A DNA stretch of 9,651 nucleotides from Paracoccaceae bacterium (GTDB taxonomy: Bacteria; Pseudomonadota; Alphaproteobacteria; Rhodobacterales; Rhodobacteraceae). The position numbers were made by a program, and so were the translations under genes. Position 1 is the stretch's first letter. Each line of letters starts with the position of its first letter. Positions 6,174 to 9,651 of this stretch are shown here, piece after piece. The notes under the pieces were generated by a model, which worked only from the letters and a program-made list of their open reading frames with translations, was not told where the DNA came from and made no database searches. The stretch covers positions 1-9,651 of the forward strand of contig JALQTL010000148.1 of assembly GCA_023260935.1 (NCBI GenBank). Direction: 5' to 3'.

Positions 6174-6491
6174 TCACTTCGCGCATTCGCGGCAGAACGG
6201 CGTGAAAGGCAGCAGGTCCAACCGCTCCTCGCTGATCCGGGCGCCGCAATGCACGCAATCGCCATAACTGCCATCCTCGATCCGCTGCAACGCGGCCTCG
6301 ATCATGCGGATTTCCTGTGCCCCCGACAGGCCCATGCCCTCCAGCACCTCATCGCCCTCACGCTCTGTTGCAAGGTCTTCCCAGTCCGGGGTGTTGTGGC
6401 TGTCCAACTCCACCTCGATACTGGCCAGACGATCCTTCAGATCCCCCAGACGATCCATCAGTTGCAGCTTGCGGTCTGCCAGCGAAATCAT
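6174..6491 (-). CDS. DksA/TraR family short C4 zinc-finger transcription regulator
   Basis: The 105-residue product has an N-terminal helical hairpin (about 1-70) and a C-terminal four-cysteine zinc finger. The cysteines are C79-x2-C82 (CVHC) and C100-x2-C103 (CREC), separated by 17 residues, with the usual GARISEERLDLLPFTPF between them. The hairpin tip carries DWEDLA (about 36-41), which keeps the DxxDxA pattern that in E. coli DksA enters the RNA polymerase secondary channel. The protein is shorter than E. coli DksA (151 aa) because the N-terminal extension is missing, as in other short alphaproteobacterial DksA-like proteins. I chose the ATG at 6491 because AGGAG lies 7 nt upstream. The frame stays open to 6548, but that extension would cover the promoter. 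It probably modulates RNA polymerase with ppGpp, though not every short DksA paralogue is ppGpp-responsive. It heads a two-gene unit with the 81-residue gene, behind an FNR-like site. Confidence 0.92.
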   Translation of the reverse strand: MISLADRKLQLMDRLGDLKDRLASIEVELDSHNTPDWEDLATEREGDEVLEGMGLSGAQEIRMIEAALQRIEDGSYGDCVHCGARISEERLDLLPFTPFCRECAK

Positions 6492-6519
6492 GCGGCCTCT
6501 CCTTTGTGCGGATGGGGCG

Positions 6520-6525
6520 AACCTA
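6520..6525 (-). promoter_or_regulatory. Candidate -10 element of the dksA-like gene
   Basis: TAGGTT on the minus strand (6525 to 6520) keeps the first T, second A and final T of the -10 consensus. No -35 hexamer sits 16-18 bp upstream. Instead the FNR-like box is centred exactly 41.5 bp before the start point this -10 predicts (about 6513). That is the classic class II activator arrangement, in which the activator takes the place of the -35. Confidence 0.45.
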
Positions 6526-6547
6526 GGCCAGAGCGCGGCCGGATTCA

Positions 6548-6561
6548 TTGATCGAAGTCAA
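6548..6561. promoter_or_regulatory. FNR/FnrL-type binding site
   Basis: TTGAT-cgaa-GTCAA matches the FNR family consensus TTGAT-N4-ATCAA at 9 of 10 defined positions. It lies in the divergent gap between the dksA-like gene and the sulfur operon, 57 bp from the first and 100 bp from the second start codon. Any CRP/FNR family member with this specificity (FnrL, or a Dnr/NnrR-type NO sensor) could bind. Relative to the predicted sulfur-operon start (about 6638) it is centred near -83, so an effect on that operon is less likely but possible. Confidence 0.6.
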
Positions 6562-6594
6562 TACGCAGCCCCCGGCGGCAGATCATGCACACAT

Positions 6595-6610
6595 ATTCAC
6601 CTGTTGCAAT
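6595..6610. promoter_or_regulatory. Possible SqrR/BigR-type operator (imperfect dyad) over the sulfur-operon promoter
   Basis: ATTC-acctgttg-CAAT differs by one base from an ATTC-N8-GAAT dyad, the pattern I recall for the persulfide-sensing ArsR repressor SqrR of Rhodobacter capsulatus. It overlaps the putative -35 (6604-6609), where a repressor would block RNA polymerase. The match is short and imperfect, and no such regulator is encoded in the window. Confidence 0.3.
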
Positions 6611-6631
6611 GTATCTTTACCTGCCTATATC
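6604..6631 (+). promoter_or_regulatory. Putative sigma-70-type promoter of the persulfide operon
   Basis: TTGCAA (6604-6609), 16 bp, TATATC (6626-6631) lies about 30 nt before the blh start codon, in a locally AT-rich patch of an otherwise GC-rich region. Transcription would start near 6638, leaving a short leader with the GAGGAG ribosome-binding site. Confidence 0.6.
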
Positions 6632-6661
6632 CTTGCCAAAGCGACCAGAGGAGTTGACCCA

Positions 6662-7525
6662 ATGACCCCCGCCGTTCACGGATTCTTCGACGAGGCCACG
6701 AACACCATCACCTATGTGGTGATCGAACCCGAAGGCCGGGCCTGCGCGGTGATCGATTCGGTGCTGGATTTCGACTATGCCTCGGGGCGCACCGATACGC
6801 GGTCAGCCGATGCGGTGATCGACTTCATCAAGACCAAGGGGCTGAAACTGGAATGGGTGCTGGAAACCCATGTCCATGCCGACCATCTTTCCGCCGCGCC
6901 CTATATTCAGGAACGGCTGGGGGGCAAGATCGGGATCGGCGACCGGATCACGGTGGTGCAGGATACCTTTGGCAAGATCTTCAACGAAGGCACCCGGTTC
7001 CAGCGCGACGGATCGCAGTTCGACCGGCTGTTTCACGATGGCGACAGCCTGATGATCGGGCAGATGCGCGCCGATGTGATGCACACCCCCGGCCATACTC
7101 CGGCCTGCCTGACCTATGTGATCGGCGATGCCGCCTTTGTGGGCGATACGCTGTTCATGCCGGATTTCGGGACGGCGCGGTGCGATTTCCCCGGCGGGTC
7201 TGCGGAAAACCTGTGGCAGTCCATCCAGCGCATCCTTGCCCTTCCCGACGCCACCCGCATCTTCGTGGGCCATGACTACAAGGCCGAGGGGCGTGACAAC
7301 TTCGCCTGGGAAACGACCGTGGGCGATCAGAAACGGCTGAACAAGCATGTCGGGGAAGGCAAGTCGAAGGATGATTTCATCCGCATGCGCACCGAACGCG
7401 ATGCAGCCCTTGCGATGCCGCGGCTGATCATCCCGTCGCTTCAGGTGAACATGCGCGCCGGGCAGATGCCTGAACCCGAAGATAACGGCAAAAGCTATCT
7501 GAAGGTGCCCATCAACGGGCTGTGA
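6662..7525 (+). CDS. blh: Persulfide dioxygenase, Blh-type metallo-beta-lactamase fold protein (ETHE1-like)
   Basis: This 287-residue cytosolic enzyme most likely oxidises glutathione persulfide to sulfite and glutathione at a mononuclear Fe(II) site. All metallo-beta-lactamase-fold ligands are present: HxHxDH in ETHVHADHLSA (H70, H72, D74, H75), H145 in HTPGHTPA, D162 in VGDTLFMPDFGTARCD and H204 in VGHDY. The GTARCDFPGGSA block, C-terminal ERDAALAMPRLIIPSLQVNM and ending YLKVPINGL are typical of Blh/PDO proteins found in bigR operons and distinguish it from glyoxalase II. I chose the ATG at 6662 because GAGGAG lies 8-9 nt upstream. The frame is open back to 6548, but that part crosses the promoter and is not family-like. 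It is first in a four-gene sulfur operon. It lacks a fused rhodanese domain; the DUF442 protein at the operon end may supply that role. Confidence 0.93.
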   Translation: MTPAVHGFFDEATNTITYVVIEPEGRACAVIDSVLDFDYASGRTDTRSADAVIDFIKTKGLKLEWVLETHVHADHLSAAPYIQERLGGKIGIGDRITVVQDTFGKIFNEGTRFQRDGSQFDRLFHDGDSLMIGQMRADVMHTPGHTPACLTYVIGDAAFVGDTLFMPDFGTARCDFPGGSAENLWQSIQRILALPDATRIFVGHDYKAEGRDNFAWETTVGDQKRLNKHVGEGKSKDDFIRMRTERDAALAMPRLIIPSLQVNMRAGQMPEPEDNGKSYLKVPINGL

Positions 7526-7582
7526 CAACCCAAAGGCCGCGGAACGGGAGCCGGGGCCGAATTCGGAAAACAGGGAAAAGAC

Positions 7583-8011
7583 ATGATCGAACAGGATTGG
7601 GTCTGGGGCTTCGTCGGGGGCCTCATGATCGGGGGTGCGGGTGCGCTATACCTGCTGGTGAACGGACGCATCATGGGGGCTTCGGGCATCCTTGGCGGCC
7701 TGGTCGATGGCAGCGGGCGCGACACCCGGGCCGAGCGGCTGGCGTTTCTGGCGGGGCTGGTCTTGTTCCCGCCACTTCTGGTGCCTCTTTACGACAAGGT
7801 CGATACAAGGCTGACCGGGAATATCTGGTTGCTGGTGGCGGCCGGTCTGCTGGTGGGCCTTGGCACGCGCATTGCAAACGGCTGCACTTCGGGGCACGGG
7901 GTCTGCGGCATTTCGCGGCTGGCGCCCCGGGGCATCGTGGCGACGCTGGCCTATATCCTTGCGGGGGGCGTGGTGATGCTGGCCTTCCGTCATTGGCTGG
8001 GGGTGATCTGA
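7583..8011 (+). CDS. YeeE/YedE family membrane protein, first half-size subunit (thiosulfate/sulfur transport)
   Basis: This 142-residue, strongly hydrophobic protein has about four membrane helices. The signature NGCTSGHGVCGISRL (about 99-113) has C101 and C108; in full-length YeeE (TsuA) conserved cysteines line the thiosulfate path. It corresponds to the N-terminal half of fused YeeE proteins. The start ATG at 7583 follows GGGAAAAGAC, an acceptable ribosome-binding site. It lies 57 nt after blh, with no terminator seen between, and 1 nt before the second YedE half-gene. It probably pairs with that product to form a channel importing thiosulfate or a related sulfane-sulfur compound. The substrate is inferred from the family; export of sulfite or sulfide has also been suggested for such operon-linked halves. 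Confidence 0.9.
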   Translation: MIEQDWVWGFVGGLMIGGAGALYLLVNGRIMGASGILGGLVDGSGRDTRAERLAFLAGLVLFPPLLVPLYDKVDTRLTGNIWLLVAAGLLVGLGTRIANGCTSGHGVCGISRLAPRGIVATLAYILAGGVVMLAFRHWLGVI

Positions 8012-8012
8012 C

Positions 8013-8465
8013 ATGACGCGATCCTTCTTTGCCGCGCTTGCGGGTGCGCTTTTCGGGTCCGGGCTGCTGGTTTCGGGCATGATCGACACCGTGAAGGTGC
8101 AAGGCTGGCTGGATGTCTTTGGCGACTGGGATCCGACGCTGGCCTTCGTGATGGGCGGGGCGATCATTCCGATGTTCATCGCCTGGCGCGTCGCGGCACG
8201 GCGCAAGCTGGCGGTGCTGGGCACCCCGATCCCGGCACAGGTGGAACAGCGGCTTGATGGCCGGCTGATCTGGGGATCGGTGCTGTTCGGGGCGGGCTGG
8301 GGGCTGGTGGGCCTGTGCCCGGGCCCGGCACTTGCGGCGGCCTTTCTGAACGGCTGGGGGGGAGTGGTCTTTCTTCTGGCGATGGTCGCGGCTATGGTCG
8401 CGACGCCTGCATTGTTGCGCATCATTCGCCCTGAAGGAGACACCGCATGGACATCCGCCCGCTGA
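8013..8465 (+). CDS. YeeE/YedE family membrane protein, second half-size subunit (DUF6691 type)
   Basis: This 150-residue membrane protein starts with MTRSFFAALAGALFGSGLLV, where GxxFGxGLxxSGM is the repeat typical of YeeE/YedE. It carries GWGLVGLCPGPALAA (about 95-109, C102), the family's second-half signature. About four membrane helices are visible, with a polar loop around residues 60-84. The ATG lies 1 nt after the preceding stop, consistent with translational coupling, and a G-rich GGGGGTG lies nearby. The last 19 bp overlap the start of the DUF442 gene in another frame. It probably forms a complex with the preceding half-subunit. The arrangement blh, YeeE half, YedE half, DUF442 is a known theme of bacterial persulfide-detoxification loci. 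Confidence 0.9.
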   Translation: MTRSFFAALAGALFGSGLLVSGMIDTVKVQGWLDVFGDWDPTLAFVMGGAIIPMFIAWRVAARRKLAVLGTPIPAQVEQRLDGRLIWGSVLFGAGWGLVGLCPGPALAAAFLNGWGGVVFLLAMVAAMVATPALLRIIRPEGDTAWTSAR

Positions 8466-8878
8466 CCGAGGCTTACGCCGTTTCCCCCCAGATCGACCCC
8501 GAGGATATGGCGGCGATCCGGGCGGCGGGGTACCAGATGGTAATCGACAACCGGCCGGATGCCGAAATCCCGCCGTCGCATCATGCGTCGGTGATGCAGC
8601 AGGCGGCCGAGGCGGCGGGGCTGACCTTTATCATCAACCCGGTGATCGGCGGCATGCTGACCATGGCCAATGTCGAGGCGCAGGCCAAGGCCATGGCCGC
8701 GGCCACAGGCCCGGTCCTGGCCTATTGCGCCAGCGGCAACCGGTCATCGATTGTCTGGGCCCTGTCACAGGCGGGCAAGCTTGCGACCGATGATCTGATC
8801 GCCATTCCCGCGCGTCATGGCTACAGCCTTGAAGGGCTGCGCGGGCAACTGGACGCGCTTGCCAGCCAAAAGGGCTGA
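8447..8878 (+). CDS. DUF442 (TIGR01244-like) sulfurtransferase, rhodanese-like active site
   Basis: This 143-residue cytosolic protein begins MDIRPLTEAYAVSPQIDPED, continues with the DUF442 motif VIDNRPDAEIP (about 32-42) and has the active loop YCASGNRSS with C94 and R99. The CxSGxRS loop is of rhodanese length (Cys-x4-Arg), one residue shorter than the Cys-x5-Arg of tyrosine phosphatases with which DUF442 shares its fold. That favours persulfide transfer on C94 rather than phosphatase activity. This domain is often fused to Blh-type dioxygenases; here it is a separate gene. AAGGAGA lies about 8 nt before the ATG, and the start overlaps the preceding gene by 19 bp, implying coupled translation. 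It likely passes sulfane sulfur to glutathione to make substrate for the dioxygenase. The exact acceptor is unknown. Confidence 0.9.
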   Translation: MDIRPLTEAYAVSPQIDPEDMAAIRAAGYQMVIDNRPDAEIPPSHHASVMQQAAEAAGLTFIINPVIGGMLTMANVEAQAKAMAAATGPVLAYCASGNRSSIVWALSQAGKLATDDLIAIPARHGYSLEGLRGQLDALASQKG

Positions 8879-8892
8879 CCCACAGGCCGCGC

Positions 8893-8928
8893 ACCGGGCG
8901 GGGTTCGACCCGTTCTTCCCTGCCCGGT
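8893..8928. terminator. Nested hairpin after the sulfur operon
   Basis: An outer 7-bp stem, ACCGGGC (8893-8899) with GCCCGGT (8922-8928), encloses a small inner hairpin, GGGT-tcg-ACCC (8901-8911). It begins 14 nt after the stop of the DUF442 gene in the gap before a convergent gene. No T tract follows directly, so it may be a transcript-end or stabilising structure rather than a classical terminator. Confidence 0.4.
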
Positions 8929-8933
8929 AACGG

Positions 8934-8982
8934 GGCCTGACCGCCCTGCCTTGTTTTCCATTTTGCCTTCGGCAGGTCGGCC
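8934..8982. terminator. Imperfect bulged stem-loop in the convergent gap
   Basis: GGCC-t-GACC-gccc-TGCC on the left can pair with GGCA-GGTC-GGCC on the right (ending 8982) around a T-rich loop. It could serve either convergent transcript, but the bulges and missing T tail keep this tentative. Confidence 0.25.
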
Positions 8983-9651
8983 TTAGCCGGTGGTGCCCGT
9001 GGCAGGCAGCAGTGCGGCTTCCCCCGAAGGCGCCGCCGGGGCGGCCTGCGGGGCCGGAACGCTGCGTGGCGGGGCCGGCGTGGCGGGCACGCGGGCGGCG
9101 GGGGCGGCCGTCATCACGCGCACCGCGCGCATGCCACGTTGCTGACCAAGTTTCCCTTCAGCCAGACGCCGGCCATCCATGCCTTCCAGACTGACAGCAT
9201 CCAGACCGCCCGCCATCAGCGGGATCATCGCGCCCACCTGCAAGGCCATCGCTTCGGCAAGCGGCATCGACAGGCGGCCGATGACCGCCTCCAGCCGGCA
9301 TTCGGCCAGATCGATCCGCGCGGCCAAAGCCTCGGCAAAGGCGGGGGCGGCGTCTTCGACGGAAGGGGGCAGCGGCGCCGGGGCCGGCCTGCGCCCCTTG
9401 CCATCGGCGGGCAGCACCAGAAGCACCGTGCCCTGGCGCGCGCCCAGTGCCAGCGACAAATCCAGCCGCAGCACGCGATAGGTGACATCATCCAGCAACA
9501 GCGCAAGAGGCCGCGGCTCTTCGATGAAAGAGGCCGCGCGAAACCCGTCTGCCCAGACCAGATCTTCCTGATCTTCCAGCGCCTCGGCCAGATTTTCCAG
9601 CGCCAGATCGGCCAGCGGCCAGATCATCGCCGCATCGGTGCGCGACGGGCG
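8983..9651 (-). CDS. FliM/FliN-family flagellar motor C-terminal (SpoA) domain protein, N-terminal part outside window
   Basis: An open minus-strand frame of 222 codons reaches the right edge without a stop, ending at TAA 8985-8983. The visible part opens with R-P-S-R-T-D-A-A before an internal Met at 9627, so the true start is probably beyond the window. A first region (IWPLADLALENLAEALEDQE... LLLDDVTYRVLRLDLSLALG) has alternating strands and helices like the FliM middle domain. A SpoA-type domain follows (LAECRLEAVIGRLSMPLAEA, then MALQVGAMIPL, GLDAVSLEGMDGRRLAEGKL), as in FliM, FliN and type III C-ring proteins. The last about 45 residues are an Ala/Pro-rich, probably disordered tail, unusual for canonical FliM. 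No other flagellar gene is in view. It is either a divergent motor-switch paralogue or a stand-alone SpoA protein; the fold call is good, the role uncertain. Confidence 0.8.
   Translation of the reverse strand, partial: RPSRTDAAMIWPLADLALENLAEALEDQEDLVWADGFRAASFIEEPRPLALLLDDVTYRVLRLDLSLALGARQGTVLLVLPADGKGRRPAPAPLPPSVEDAAPAFAEALAARIDLAECRLEAVIGRLSMPLAEAMALQVGAMIPLMAGGLDAVSLEGMDGRRLAEGKLGQQRGMRAVRVMTAAPAARVPATPAPPRSVPAPQAAPAAPSGEAALLPATGTTG

Noticed and set aside
6548..6661. Upstream extension of the persulfide dioxygenase to 6548
   Set aside because: It would place the promoter and FNR-like site inside the coding region; the ATG at 6662 has GAGGAG at proper spacing and fits the family start.
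6803..7528. 241-codon minus-strand open frame opposite blh
   Set aside because: It has no recognisable motif, and the opposite strand carries all metal ligands of a persulfide dioxygenase.
7646..8584. 312-codon minus-strand open frame opposite the YeeE/YedE genes
   Set aside because: The composition is that of an antisense frame (Arg/Pro/His-rich) and it spans three well-supported plus-strand genes.
1..9651. CRISPR arrays, insertion sequences, rRNA, riboswitches
   Set aside because: No regularly spaced repeats, transposase motifs or conserved RNA elements were seen apart from the one tRNA; the only mobile-DNA signal is the integrase at the left edge.

Overview
The window looks like chromosomal DNA of an alphaproteobacterium of the Rhodobacterales (Rhodobacter/Paracoccus-like). 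The evidence is very high GC with GC-rich third codon positions, a GapR (DUF2312) gene, a short DksA-like zinc-finger gene, and a persulfide dioxygenase/YeeE/YedE/DUF442 sulfur cluster. No species is claimed.

Layout from left to right. (1) Positions 1-341, minus strand, hold the N-terminus of a DUF6538-type tyrosine integrase that runs off the left edge. It lies just downstream of an intact tRNA-Thr(TGT) (403-478, minus), with the usual geometry of an island or prophage inserted at a tRNA 3' end. This stretch is visibly less GC-rich than the rest. (2) Positions 521-2176, minus, encode a fused two-domain iron(III)-type ABC permease, with no ATPase or binding protein in view. (3) 2356-3228, plus, is a conserved-looking protein with a degenerate sulfotransferase-like layout. 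(4) 3264-3518, minus, is gapR. (5) 3652-3867, plus, is a two-helix membrane protein that overlaps tail-to-tail with (6), 3854-5722, minus, a FadB/FadJ-shaped protein whose catalytic motifs look largely lost. (7) 5907-6491, minus, is a DksA-like gene followed by an 81-codon unknown gene.

(8) 6662-8878, plus, is a compact four-gene operon for reactive sulfur: persulfide dioxygenase (Blh), two half-size YeeE/YedE membrane proteins and a DUF442 rhodanese-like sulfurtransferase. Together they would move sulfur species across the membrane, shuttle sulfane sulfur and oxidise glutathione persulfide to sulfite. (9) 8983-9651, minus, is the C-terminal part of a FliM/FliN-family (SpoA domain) protein entering from the right edge.

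The regulatory centre is the divergent gap 6492-6661. It holds a near-consensus FNR/FnrL box whose centre falls at -41.5 from the start predicted by a -10-like element in front of the dksA-like gene. It also holds a good sigma-70-type promoter for the sulfur operon, with an imperfect dyad over its -35 that could be an operator for a persulfide-sensing ArsR repressor (SqrR/BigR type). No such regulator is encoded in the window. I found no clearly undescribed multi-gene system. The best leads are the apparent pseudoenzyme, the FNR-dksA architecture and the unseen island to the left.
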